DNA of 64,000 nucleotides from Bacteroidota bacterium (GCA_023424395.1 JAFADY010000020.1:124001-188000), one strand, 5' to 3'; positions 44,819-53,190 are shown, counted from the stretch's first letter. Numbers and translations: made by a program. The notes: a model not told the origin generated them from the letters alone.

Positions 44819-46269
44819 TGCAAATTAAGAACCAAAAACTTTCAAACGATGCTTTTTTTGCCGAACGCAAAGAAATATTGGAGCATTGGCACACCGGAAA
44901 AAATGTAGATTTTGACGAAGCTGTAGCCTATCAAAAATCAATTCCGCAAGAAAAACGTTTCGGCCAAAAATTGGCTAAAGCCAATGAACAAAAACTTACA
45001 CTTATACAGCCGAGGGCGGGTGTAGCGCTTTATGAAGAACATATCGAGCTGCTTCGTTTCCTTGAAACCGAAGGCGAAGCTGACCTGTTACCCACAACCG
45101 TGGATAGTTACACGCGTCTGAACCGTTACAGCGAAGCTGAAACCGGAATAGAAAAAAGCAAAGAAACCGGACGTTCGATGTTGAATGGTTTCCCCATTGT
45201 GAATTACGGTGTGGATATTTGCAGAAAAGTAACGTCGGCACTAAAAAATCCGGTGCAGGTACGTCACGGAACGCCCGATGCTCGTTTGCTTACCGAACTT
45301 TCTATCGCCGGAGGATTTACATCTTACGAAGGTGGCGGTATTTCGTACAATATCCCTTATTCAAAAAATCATTCGATAGAGAAAACTATTGCACATTGGC
45401 AATATGCAGATCGTCTTGTTGGACTTTACGAAGAAGCCGGAGTATCCATCAATCGTGAGCCGTTCGGGCCGCTTACCGGAACGCTTATTTCGCCTTGTAT
45501 TTCCAATTCGGTGGCGATTATCGAATCGCTTTTGGCTGCTACTCAAGGCGTAAAAGATATAACCGTAGGTTACGGACAGTGCGGAAACCTCATTCAGGAC
45601 GTGGCTGCTATTCGTTCGCTGAATATTCTTACGCGTGAGTATCTCGATAAATTCGGGTTCAACGATGTGCGCGTTACCACCGTTTTCCATCAATGGATGG
45701 GCGGTTTTCCGCAGGACGAAGCCAAAGCATTTGGTGTAATTTCGTGGGGTGCTGCTGCAGCCGTGCTGGCAAAAGCCACGAAAGTAATCGTGAAAACGCC
45801 GCACGAAGCCATGGGAGTTCCCACCAAAGAAGCCAACGCGGCAGGATTGCGCGCCACGAAACAATTAGTATCCATGTTGAAAGATCAGGATTTCCGTTCT
45901 ATTCCCGCGGTAGTAGCTGAAGGCGAGATAATCATGAAAGAAATGCGCTGCATCTTAGATAAAGTAGAAGAGTTGGGCAAAGGTGATTACGCTATCGGAA
46001 CGGTTGCCGCTTTCGAAGCCGGAGTGCTGGATATTCCGTTTGCACCCAGCCGTTACAATGCCGGAAAAGTAATGCCTGCTCGCGATAACGTAGGAGCCGT
46101 TCGTTTCCTCGAAATCGGAAATATGCCGTTTACGCAAGACCTGATTGATTTTCACCGCCAGAAACTCGAAGAGCGCGCCAAATACGAAAAACGCGCCGTT
46201 AGTTTCCAAATGGTAATTGATGATGTGTACGCTATCGGTAAAGGTTTTCTTGTGGGAAGACCCAAGTAG
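44818..46269 (+). CDS. glmE: Glutamate mutase (methylaspartate mutase), E subunit
   Basis: The 483-residue catalytic subunit matches the GlmE/MutE length and contains RHGTPDARLLTELSIAGGFT, EGGGISYNIPYSK and NREPFGPLTGTLISP. Its TIM barrel holds the radical rearrangement site facing the cobalamin of GlmS. The stop codon touches a palindrome (46270-46289). Confidence 0.96.
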   Translation: MQIKNQKLSNDAFFAERKEILEHWHTGKNVDFDEAVAYQKSIPQEKRFGQKLAKANEQKLTLIQPRAGVALYEEHIELLRFLETEGEADLLPTTVDSYTRLNRYSEAETGIEKSKETGRSMLNGFPIVNYGVDICRKVTSALKNPVQVRHGTPDARLLTELSIAGGFTSYEGGGISYNIPYSKNHSIEKTIAHWQYADRLVGLYEEAGVSINREPFGPLTGTLISPCISNSVAIIESLLAATQGVKDITVGYGQCGNLIQDVAAIRSLNILTREYLDKFGFNDVRVTTVFHQWMGGFPQDEAKAFGVISWGAAAAVLAKATKVIVKTPHEAMGVPTKEANAAGLRATKQLVSMLKDQDFRSIPAVVAEGEIIMKEMRCILDKVEELGKGDYAIGTVAAFEAGVLDIPFAPSRYNAGKVMPARDNVGAVRFLEIGNMPFTQDLIDFHRQKLEERAKYEKRAVSFQMVIDDVYAIGKGFLVGRPK

Positions 46270-46289
46270 AGACGGTGCGTGCACCGTCT
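46270..46289. repeat. Palindrome AGACGGTGC-GT-GCACCGTCT
   Basis: A 9-bp inverted repeat with a 2-nt centre starts directly after the glmE stop codon. It has no T tail, so it looks more like a dispersed repeat or mRNA-processing hairpin than a terminator. Confidence 0.55.
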
Positions 46290-46329
46290 AATCTCTATTA
46301 GTCAATAAAATCTAACAGTCTAAAAAAAT

Positions 46330-47568
46330 ATGAAAATTACAAAACTTATCTGTGCTCCCGGAAAAACCGGCTTTTATTTTGATGACCAAAAAGCCATAAA
46401 ACAAGGAGCCAAAAACGATGGCGCTTTCTACGAAGGTACGCCCGCAACGCCGGGATTCACATCAGTGCGTCAGGCCGGTGAATCCATTTCTGTCATTTTT
46501 GTTCTCGAAAACGGAGCTTTTGCTCACGGCGATTGCGCGGCTGTGCAGTATTCGGGAGAAGGCGGCCGCGATCCGCTTTTCCTTGCCGAAAATTTTATTC
46601 CTATTATTGAGAAACACATTGCGCCGCTTTACGTCGGGAAAGATATTACCACGTTTCGCGAAATGGCAGATTTGGTGGACAAAGGCATCAATCCCGAAAC
46701 GGGGAAAATCTACCACACCGCTATCCGCTACGGAGTTACGCAAGCCTGTTTGGATGCTGTGGCAAAAAGTCAGGGAAAACTGATGGCACAAGTCATTGCC
46801 GACGAATACGGAACGAAAATCTCCAACCGCATCATCCCTATTTTCTCGCAATCAGGTGACGACCGCTACCTCAACGTCGACAAAATGATTATGAAAGGTG
46901 CCGACGTATTACCGCACGCACTTTTCAACCACGTGGAAACAAAAGTTGGTTGGAAGGGCGAAAAAATTAAAGAATACCTGGAGTGGCTGCGCAACCGCAT
47001 TTTGGAGAAAAAACCGTTCGAAGGCTACAATCCCGTTATTCATATTGATGTTTACGGAACGCTGGGAATTGTTTTCAACAACGATTTCGAAGCCATTGCC
47101 GATTACATTGGCGAACTGACCGAAATTGCCAAACCGTTCCGCCTTCGCGTGGAAGGTCCGGTGGATATGGGCGAAAAAACAGCTCAAATTGACGCACTTC
47201 GCACTATTCGTCAGAAAATGGAAGAAAAAAACATTACGGCAGAAATTGTTGCCGACGAGTGGTGCAACACCCTGCAAGATATAATCGATTTTTCGGTGCA
47301 CAAAGCCGGACACATGGCGCAAATTAAAACGCCCGACCTTGGTGGTATCAACAACAGCATTGAAGCCGTTCTTTATTGCAAGGAACACGAAATGGGTGCT
47401 TATTTGGGTGGAACCTGCAACGAAACCAACCGTTCTGCCGAAATTTGTGCACACATTGCTATGGCAACTTCGCCCGTTCAATATCTCGCCAAACCCGGCA
47501 TGGGCGTGGACGAAGGATATATGATTGTGTATAATGAAATGAGCCGCATTCTGGCTCTTAGCCGTTAG
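46330..47568 (+). CDS. mal: Methylaspartate ammonia-lyase
   Basis: The 412-residue enolase-superfamily enzyme fits 3-methylaspartase in length. The metal ligands appear in HIDVYG (Asp240), VEGPVD (Glu275) and VADEW (Asp309), and Lys333 in QIKTPDLGGINN corresponds to the catalytic lysine known in Clostridium tetanomorphum. It removes ammonia from 3-methylaspartate to give mesaconate. Confidence 0.96.
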   Translation: MKITKLICAPGKTGFYFDDQKAIKQGAKNDGAFYEGTPATPGFTSVRQAGESISVIFVLENGAFAHGDCAAVQYSGEGGRDPLFLAENFIPIIEKHIAPLYVGKDITTFREMADLVDKGINPETGKIYHTAIRYGVTQACLDAVAKSQGKLMAQVIADEYGTKISNRIIPIFSQSGDDRYLNVDKMIMKGADVLPHALFNHVETKVGWKGEKIKEYLEWLRNRILEKKPFEGYNPVIHIDVYGTLGIVFNNDFEAIADYIGELTEIAKPFRLRVEGPVDMGEKTAQIDALRTIRQKMEEKNITAEIVADEWCNTLQDIIDFSVHKAGHMAQIKTPDLGGINNSIEAVLYCKEHEMGAYLGGTCNETNRSAEICAHIAMATSPVQYLAKPGMGVDEGYMIVYNEMSRILALSR

Positions 47569-47624
47569 TCATTGGCTATTGGCAAGTAACCCAAAATAAT
47601 ATCAAGTCATTAAAATTAACAAAA

Positions 47625-47660
47625 TGCTAACAGCTAATAGCTAATAGCCAAAAGCCAAAA
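47625..47660. repeat. AGCTAATAGCTAATAGCC tandem repeat
   Basis: Degenerate 9-10-nt units (CTAACAGCTAATAG, CTAATAGCC, AAAAGCC) lie before the AtuA-like gene. A related sequence (TTAGTCATTGGCTATTGGC) follows the mal stop at 47566. Confidence 0.6.
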
Positions 47661-47661
47661 T

Positions 47662-49020
47662 ATGAACGAACTAAGAATACTCTCCCCCACCGCCATCCTC
47701 GGATACGGATTTCCGATGGCGTCGTTTGAAGAAGGGATGAAACGCAAACCGCACGTTATAGCGGTGGATGCCGGTTCAACCGATCCGGGCCCGTATTATT
47801 TAGGTGCCGGAAAATCGTTTACCGACCGAAATTCGGTGAAACGCGACCTTGAAATTATGATACCTGCCGCACTTGAAGCCGGAATTCCGGTTGTAGTAGG
47901 CACGGCAGGCGGTTCGGGCGCGCGTCCGCACGTGGAACTCACGCTGGAAATTGTGAAAGAAATTGCCCGCGAAAAGCAACTTTCGTTCAAATTAGCTGTT
48001 ATCCAATCGGAGTTTGAGAAGGAGTTTGTGAAAGAAAACGTGCGAAAAGGGAATATCTCGCCACTTTTTCCTGCTCCGGAAATAACTGAAACAGACGTGG
48101 ATGAATCGGTGCATATCGTTGCTCAGATGGGCGAGGAGCCGTTTATTGAGGCTTTGGAAAATGGTGCTGACGTTATTCTTGCCGGCCGCAGCTACGATCC
48201 GTCTGTTTTTTCTGCACTCGCCATTAAAAACGGTTTTAACAAAGGCCTTGCCATCCACTTGGGTAAAATCCTGGAATGTGCTGCCATTGCTGCTTTGCCC
48301 GGAAGCGGAAGCGATTGTATGTTTGGCTATCTTCATGAAGATAACTTTGTGCTTGAACCACTTTCACCCTTGCGCAAGTGCACCACACTATCGGTAGCGG
48401 CACACACGTTGTACGAGAAAACCAATCCGTACATTTTGCCCGGCCCCGGTGGAGCTATAAATTTGCATGAGTCGAAATTTGAGCAGATAGACGATAATAA
48501 AGTACGTGTTTCGGGAAGCCGTTTCGTTCCTACCGAGGAATATTTCGTAAAGTTGGAAGGTGTTAAACGCGTGGGCTACCGCACCATTTCGTGCGCCGGG
48601 GTGAAAGACCCGATTATGATTTCGAAAATCGACAGCATTACGCAAAGCGTGAAGGACCGTGTGCAGAATAATTTCGAGAATTACGGCATTACCGACTTCT
48701 TTCTCGACTTTAAGATTTATGGCCGAAATGGCGTTATGGGGATGTTCCCCGATGCACCACAAAGTGCCGGAGATGAGCTGCTCATCATTATTGAAGCCGT
48801 TGCGCCAACACAGGAGCAAGCCGATACCATTTGCGGGTTTGCCCGCAGTACGATGCTGCATTTCGGTTACGAAAGACGAATCGCCACGGCAGGAAATCTG
48901 GCGTTCCCGTTTTCACCGTCGGATGCAAAGATGGGCGAAGTTTTCGAGTTTAACGTATATCACCTGATGAAAGTGGACGACCCTAAAACGCTGTTTCCGA
49001 TAGAATATATTCAGTTTTAA
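47662..49020 (+). CDS. AtuA-like (DUF1446) protein of the methylaspartate operon
   Basis: The 452-residue soluble protein resembles the N-terminal part of acyclic terpene utilisation protein AtuA (DUF1446): AVDAGSTDPGPYYLGAGKSF, GTAGGSGARPHVE and ILAGRSYDPSVFSAL. The biochemical role of the family is unknown. Its place directly after methylaspartate ammonia-lyase and before a DUF4387 gene suggests a function in mesaconate or citramalate conversion, or in coupling it to CoA chemistry. This role is inference from context only. Confidence 0.78.
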   Translation: MNELRILSPTAILGYGFPMASFEEGMKRKPHVIAVDAGSTDPGPYYLGAGKSFTDRNSVKRDLEIMIPAALEAGIPVVVGTAGGSGARPHVELTLEIVKEIAREKQLSFKLAVIQSEFEKEFVKENVRKGNISPLFPAPEITETDVDESVHIVAQMGEEPFIEALENGADVILAGRSYDPSVFSALAIKNGFNKGLAIHLGKILECAAIAALPGSGSDCMFGYLHEDNFVLEPLSPLRKCTTLSVAAHTLYEKTNPYILPGPGGAINLHESKFEQIDDNKVRVSGSRFVPTEEYFVKLEGVKRVGYRTISCAGVKDPIMISKIDSITQSVKDRVQNNFENYGITDFFLDFKIYGRNGVMGMFPDAPQSAGDELLIIIEAVAPTQEQADTICGFARSTMLHFGYERRIATAGNLAFPFSPSDAKMGEVFEFNVYHLMKVDDPKTLFPIEYIQF

Positions 49021-49132
49021 TAGATTGAAAAAGATTGATGATAGATTGATTAAGATTGAAAACGGTCAGCCAACAATCAATCTCAGTCAATCTCAGTCAA
49101 TCTCAGTCAATCTCATTTGATCTAAATTAAAC
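49021..49132. repeat. TCAATCTCAG tandem repeats with inverted GATTGA units
   Basis: Left of the gap are repeated GATTGA/GATTAAGATTGA units, right of it at least four direct copies of TCAATCTCAG (10-nt period, about 49076-49115). The two halves are complementary, so a long imperfect hairpin can form between the AtuA-like and DUF4387 genes. Confidence 0.65.
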
Positions 49133-49144
49133 TTTAATAAAAAA

Positions 49145-49462
49145 ATGAAATACAATCTAACCGACGTAGCTTCCGTTGTCAGAAGCAAAAATTCGGGTCC
49201 GTATGAATTAACGTTCGACGTTATTTTCAAGGACTTCGAGATGTACGAACGTGTGAAAGCGGCAAAGATCTTTAATGAGAAAATGTTTGCTTCGCTCTAC
49301 CATGTTCCCGAAGCGGACATTATCGGCGTGGTACATTTCGACCCGGCAAAAGCGATAAAAACGACTATTGTACGTCCCATACCTTCAGGATCATTAGGCG
49401 AAACCGATGTGTACGGTGCACAACAGCACGCTCCGCTCATGAGTTTGGAGTTTGAGTTATAA
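49145..49462 (+). CDS. DUF4387 family protein
   Basis: The 105-residue protein (LTDVASVVRSKNSGPYELTFDVIF, FDPAKAIKTTIVRPIPSGS) matches DUF4387, a small domain that elsewhere is fused to the C-terminus of AtuA-type proteins. Here it is a separate gene next to the AtuA-like gene, so the two proteins very likely form one complex. No catalytic residues can be assigned. Confidence 0.82.
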   Translation: MKYNLTDVASVVRSKNSGPYELTFDVIFKDFEMYERVKAAKIFNEKMFASLYHVPEADIIGVVHFDPAKAIKTTIVRPIPSGSLGETDVYGAQQHAPLMSLEFEL

Positions 49463-49464
49463 AA

Positions 49465-49503
49465 AGCTTTTGGCTACTAGCCATTAGCCATTAGCCTTTG
49501 GCA
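49465..49503. repeat. TAGCCATTAGCCATTAGCC tandem repeat
   Basis: Nine- to ten-nt units of the GCCATTA family follow the DUF4387 stop. They are the reverse complement type of the units at 47625-47660, and a related block lies at 49668-49699. Confidence 0.6.
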
Positions 49504-49586
49504 AGATAATAAAATATTATGCTTATCCGCAATGCGTCCTAAATACAATTTTTCTAACCCCTCCCTGCTACGCGGTACTCCCCGTC

Positions 49587-49604
49587 CCGATAGCTATCGG
49601 GAGA
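49587..49604. repeat. Palindrome TCCCGATAGCTATCGGGA
   Basis: This perfect 18-bp palindrome is identical to the copy at 28262-28279 and nearly the same as 28187-28206. It lies between the DUF4387 gene and the P-loop gene. Confidence 0.7.
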
Positions 49605-49708
49605 GCGGAAGGGTTAAGATGAATTAGGAAACTTAGCGGATAACCATTTAAAAATATTTACAAAAACAGCTAAAAGCCAACTGCCAATAGCTAAAAGCAT
49701 TTTATTCT

Positions 49709-50653
49709 ATGCGTAACATTATTCAAGAATACATGGTTTCGTCGCAATATTTCGCGCCACGCGGAAAAGAGCGGCTGATGTTCCTCGGCGAACAAATTTC
49801 GCACCGGCATCTCAATTACAGCGACAAACTGATTGGCATTGTTGGCGATGCCGGAGCGGGAAAATCCTCCTTGATAAAAGGGATGTTTCCCGGCTTGCAG
49901 TTATCCAACGACGACGACATTGTCAATCCGCGCAAAATGTTGCAGGTGCGAAATTCGATGATGGAAGTGGATGAAGCCACCACTTTTCACCTCGACATAC
50001 GCTTTCAAATGGCATTTACGCAGATGTACGAAATAGTGGATTATGTCAATTCCTTGTTGGAGCGAAACCGCCGTGTGGTCATCGAACACTTCAATCTGCT
50101 TTATCCTGCTTTGGGAAAAAATGCTGATATTATTATTGGGATTGGAGAGGAAATAATTGTAACGCGTCCAAGTCTTTTCGGTCCACAACCTGAAAGCGTG
50201 TATAATATCGTTCATGAATCGCTCAAATACCGAAAAATGGCACATTCTGCCGAGGAAGTTACCACAGAAGTGCTTCACGAATATTTTGACATCAAAGTAG
50301 ATGAATATTTCTTTTCTGATGTCAGAAACGGTTTTGTGATTAAATTTTACAAAAAACCGGAAATCGATTTGGAAAAACTGGCTGTTTTGATTGATGAAAA
50401 ATTGGCAGAAAATCTTCCTATTTCCTATTATGACGAGGATCATATTATAATTGGAGAAAGGATTGTGACTTGCGACGGGTCACGTTTTCATGTAAAAAAC
50501 ACCTCTGAAATTGAAAATTTCTCGCTCGTGAAGCGTCTGATTTACGATCCCGCCACAAAAACTCATTGCCTGATTGGCGTGGTGGACAATAATACCGACA
50601 ATCTTGAAAACCGAAATACCCATTATTTCTTAACCCGAAAATGTTTGGAATGA
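49709..50653 (+). CDS. P-loop nucleotide-binding protein of the methylaspartate operon
   Basis: The 314-residue protein has Walker A GDAGAGKSS (residues about 48-56) and a following acidic stretch LSNDDDIVNPRK, like small-molecule kinases. The C-terminal half (HIIIGERIVTCDGSRFHVKN, KRLIYDPATKTHCLIGVVDNN) resembles a region annotated in relatives as the second additional domain of alanyl-tRNA synthetase. Function is unknown. The stop overlaps the start of the hydratase alpha gene by 4 nt, so it belongs to the operon. A kinase or a metallochaperone-like GTPase are both possible. Confidence 0.7.
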   Translation: MRNIIQEYMVSSQYFAPRGKERLMFLGEQISHRHLNYSDKLIGIVGDAGAGKSSLIKGMFPGLQLSNDDDIVNPRKMLQVRNSMMEVDEATTFHLDIRFQMAFTQMYEIVDYVNSLLERNRRVVIEHFNLLYPALGKNADIIIGIGEEIIVTRPSLFGPQPESVYNIVHESLKYRKMAHSAEEVTTEVLHEYFDIKVDEYFFSDVRNGFVIKFYKKPEIDLEKLAVLIDEKLAENLPISYYDEDHIIIGERIVTCDGSRFHVKNTSEIENFSLVKRLIYDPATKTHCLIGVVDNNTDNLENRNTHYFLTRKCLE

Positions 50654-51492
50654 AAAAAATAAAAGCGGAAGACATCACCCATTTAGTTGAAACACTCTGT
50701 ATAGAGGCCTGTTGCGTTATCACGGACGATATAAAGAATAAGTTCAGATCTTGCCTGCAAACCGAGAAATCGGCGTTAGGAAAAGAAATTCTCGGCACGC
50801 TGATTGAAAACGCAAAAATTGCACGCGAAGAACGCAGCCCGATGTGTCAGGATACGGGCGTTACCGTAGTTTTTGTGAAAATGGGGCAGAATATCCAAAT
50901 CGAAGGCGGATTTATCGAAGGTGCTATTAACCAAGGTGTTCGGCAAGGTTACGAAAAAGGATATTTACGAAAATCTGTAGTGAAAAGTCCTATTGACCGC
51001 ATAAATACTGGCGACAACACACCTGCCGTAATCCATTACGAAATCGTTCCGGAGGATGTTTTTCACATCACCGTTTCGCCCAAAGGTTTTGGAAGCGAGA
51101 ATAAAAGCGCGCTTAAAATGCTTACGCCGAGCGAAGGAGTGGAAGGCGTAAAGCGGTTTGTGCTGGAAACAATTTCTGCCGCCGGTGGAAACCCTTGTCC
51201 GCCCATCATCGTGGGTGTAGGCATCGGCGGGACAATGGAAAAAGCCGCCTATCTGAGCAAAAAAGCCTTGCTCCGCCCCTTGAACACTAAAAATCCCGAC
51301 CCGGTACTTGCCGCTTTGGAAAAAGAATTGCTCACAGAAATCAACAAATTAGGCATCGGGCCGGCAGGATTTGGAGGGAGCACAACTGCACTTGGTGTGA
51401 ATATCTTAACCTATGCCACGCACATCGCAGGACTTCCGGTATCGGTAAATATCGGCTGCCACGCTACGAGACACGCAGAAGGAAGTTTATAG
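50650..51492 (+). CDS. Class I fumarase-type hydratase, alpha subunit (probable mesaconase)
   Basis: From the ATG at 50650 (ATGA overlap with the previous stop) the protein is 280 residues. It has the Fe-S cysteines of the TtdA/FumA alpha domain: SPMCQDTGVTVVFV, GGNPCPPIIVGVGIGG and NIGCHATRHAEGSL. With the next gene it forms a two-subunit hydratase. In an operon that makes mesaconate, hydration to (S)-citramalate is the most likely reaction. Fumarase or tartrate dehydratase activity cannot be excluded. Confidence 0.85.
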   Translation: MKKIKAEDITHLVETLCIEACCVITDDIKNKFRSCLQTEKSALGKEILGTLIENAKIAREERSPMCQDTGVTVVFVKMGQNIQIEGGFIEGAINQGVRQGYEKGYLRKSVVKSPIDRINTGDNTPAVIHYEIVPEDVFHITVSPKGFGSENKSALKMLTPSEGVEGVKRFVLETISAAGGNPCPPIIVGVGIGGTMEKAAYLSKKALLRPLNTKNPDPVLAALEKELLTEINKLGIGPAGFGGSTTALGVNILTYATHIAGLPVSVNIGCHATRHAEGSL

Positions 51493-51495
51493 AGA

Positions 51496-51536
51496 GGTTT
51501 GGAGACAAGAGGATGGGAGAATGGGAGACGAGATGG
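51496..51536. repeat. GGGAGA/GGAGACGAGATG repeat
   Basis: A purine-rich degenerate repeat (GGAGACAAGAGGATGGGAGA, ATGGGAGACGAGATGG) lies just after the alpha subunit stop, another member of the set of intergenic repeats in this operon. Confidence 0.5.
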
Positions 51537-51602
51537 TTCTGCCTGTGTTAAATTTTAAAACAGCTAAATATACAAAATAAAAATACATATAATTCATTGA
51601 TA

Positions 51603-52217
51603 ATGCCAATCGTAAATCTCAAATCCGAAATCGTAAATCCAAACTCCCCTTCAGGGGAGTTAGGGGTAAAAAGAATTTTACAAGCACCTTTTTCCGATGA
51701 AACTATCCGAAGCTTAAAAGCGGGCGATATGGTTTATATTTCAGGAACAGTCTATACCGCACGTGATGCGGCACACAAGCGATTGGCGGAAATGCTTTTG
51801 AAAGGCGAATCTAAACCCTTCAATTTCAGCGGACAAGCCGTTTACTACGCCGGACCGGCACCGGCAAAGCCGGGAAAACCCATCGGTTCGGTCGGCCCAA
51901 CTACCGGCGGACGAATGGATGCTTATTCGCCCATGCTTATTGCCGAAGGCTTAAAAGTGATGATTGGCAAAGGCACACGAAGCAAAGAAGTTATTGAAGC
52001 GATGAGAGAACATACCGGTGTTTATTTTGCAGCCATCGGCGGAGCTGCCGCACTAATGGCAAAATGCGTACAAAGTGCCGAAATTATCGCTTTTGAAGAA
52101 TTGGGCACGGAAGCCATCCGGAAATTGGAGGTAAAAGAACTTCCGGTTGTGGTGGCGATTGATTGTTGGGGAAACGACATTTACGAAAGAGGCAGGCGGG
52201 AGTTTGAGGTTAAATAG
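51603..52217 (+). CDS. Class I fumarase-type hydratase, beta subunit (probable mesaconase)
   Basis: From the ATG at 51603 the protein is 204 residues. The beta domain is clear: LKAGDMVYISGTVYTARDAA, YYAGPAPAKPGKPIGSVGPTTGGRMD and EELGTEAIRKLEVKELP. The first 20 or so residues are not family sequence: they are coded by repeat DNA, including the palindrome at 51642-51661. An in-frame TTG at 51597 is less likely. No start codon is available between the repeat and the conserved domain. It converges on purN with an 8-bp overlap. Confidence 0.85.
   Translation: MPIVNLKSEIVNPNSPSGELGVKRILQAPFSDETIRSLKAGDMVYISGTVYTARDAAHKRLAEMLLKGESKPFNFSGQAVYYAGPAPAKPGKPIGSVGPTTGGRMDAYSPMLIAEGLKVMIGKGTRSKEVIEAMREHTGVYFAAIGGAAALMAKCVQSAEIIAFEELGTEAIRKLEVKELPVVVAIDCWGNDIYERGRREFEVK
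51642..51661. repeat. Palindrome AACTCCCCT-TC-AGGGGAGTT inside the beta-subunit start region
   Basis: It is one of four copies of the (C)TCCCCTTCAGGGGAG palindrome in the window (others at 31991, 32045 and 58041), the only one that is translated. Confidence 0.7.
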
Positions 52218-52782
52218 TTTTCCTTACTACCTCTTCAATTACTCTCGGAAAGTGCATATACTCCAACTCATGTACCTTTTTTGCTACAGCATCGGCATCG
52301 TCATCGGGTGAAACATCGCATTTAGCCTGAAAAACTACATTACCCTCATCGTAATTCTCATTTACATAATGAATGGTAATTCCCGATTCTGTTTCTCCTG
52401 CCTGCACAACCGCCTGGTGAACGCGTTCACCATACATCCCTTTGCCACCGTACTTCGGCAGCAATGCCGGATGAATATTAATTATCCGATACGGAAACGC
52501 TTCTAAAATAGGTTGCGAAATTTTCAATAAAAAACCGGCAAGCACAATAAAGTCGATATTATATTCGCGAAGCGTACTAAGAATCAGCGACCCATCATCA
52601 AACTCAACCTTAGAAAAAGTGTATGATGGAATTCCGAGTTTGTGTGCACGTTCGTGAACATAAGCGTCGCGTTTATTTGAAATGATGAGCGAAATATTTA
52701 TTTCAGAATCATTTGTGAAATAATATGCAATATTTTCGGCATTGCTGCCGTTGCCCGATGCAAAAATGGCTAATCGTGTCAT
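52210..52782 (-). CDS. purN: Phosphoribosylglycinamide formyltransferase
   Basis: From the ATG at 52782 the enzyme is 190 residues. It has the start RLAIFASGNGSNAENI, the catalytic Asn-His-Asp set in IHPALLPKYGGKGMYG and TESGITIHYVNENYDEG. It transfers the formyl group of 10-formyl-THF to GAR in purine synthesis. The extra eight residues up to 52803 are not needed. Upstream lies a cluster of TTTGTGCA motifs. Confidence 0.94.
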   Translation of the reverse strand: MTRLAIFASGNGSNAENIAYYFTNDSEINISLIISNKRDAYVHERAHKLGIPSYTFSKVEFDDGSLILSTLREYNIDFIVLAGFLLKISQPILEAFPYRIINIHPALLPKYGGKGMYGERVHQAVVQAGETESGITIHYVNENYDEGNVVFQAKCDVSPDDDADAVAKKVHELEYMHFPRVIEEVVRKTI

Positions 52783-52796
52783 AAAAAGTCGGTTTT

Positions 52797-52845
52797 TGCA
52801 CAAAAAAACGTAATTTGTGCAATTTTTTGCAATTTAATGCACAAA
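52797..52845. promoter_or_regulatory. Cluster of three TTTGTGCA/TGCACAAA motifs
   Basis: TGCACAAA (52797-52804), TTTGTGCA (52814-52821) and TGCACAAA (52838-52845) lie in the divergent purN-acpP gap; the last two form an inverted repeat with 16 nt between. They could be regulator sites for one or both genes. Confidence 0.4.
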
Positions 52846-52937
52846 AGGTTGTGGAGTTACAGAAAAATTACGTTACTTTGCATCCACAAATTTAAGAAAT
52901 AATATTTTATTTATTTTATTAATTAATATCAAAAGTT

Positions 52938-53174
52938 ATGTCTGAAGTAGCACAAAGAGTAAAATCGATTATTGTCGATAAATTGGGTGTTGAAGAATCT
53001 GAAGTAACAGAAAACGCAAGCTTTACCAACGATTTAGGAGCTGACTCTCTTGACACTGTGGAATTAATCATGGAGTTCGAAAAAGAATTCAATCTTTCAA
53101 TTCCCGATGATCAGGCGGAAAAAATCTCTACCGTTGGCGATGCAGTTGCTTACGTAGAACAACACGCTAAATAA
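52938..53174 (+). CDS. acpP: Acyl carrier protein
   Basis: The 78-residue acidic protein has the phosphopantetheine site DSLD (Ser37) in LGADSLDTVELIMEFE. It carries growing acyl chains in fatty acid synthesis and precedes fabF by 16 nt. A promoter-like TTG-N21-TTACTTTG stands about 60 nt upstream. Confidence 0.97.
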   Translation: MSEVAQRVKSIIVDKLGVEESEVTENASFTNDLGADSLDTVELIMEFEKEFNLSIPDDQAEKISTVGDAVAYVEQHAK

Positions 53175-53190
53175 ACATTTAATTCAGTTT

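Noticed and set aside
49021..49132. CRISPR array
   Set aside because: The repeats are 10-nt direct tandem units without spacers, and no cas genes are present.
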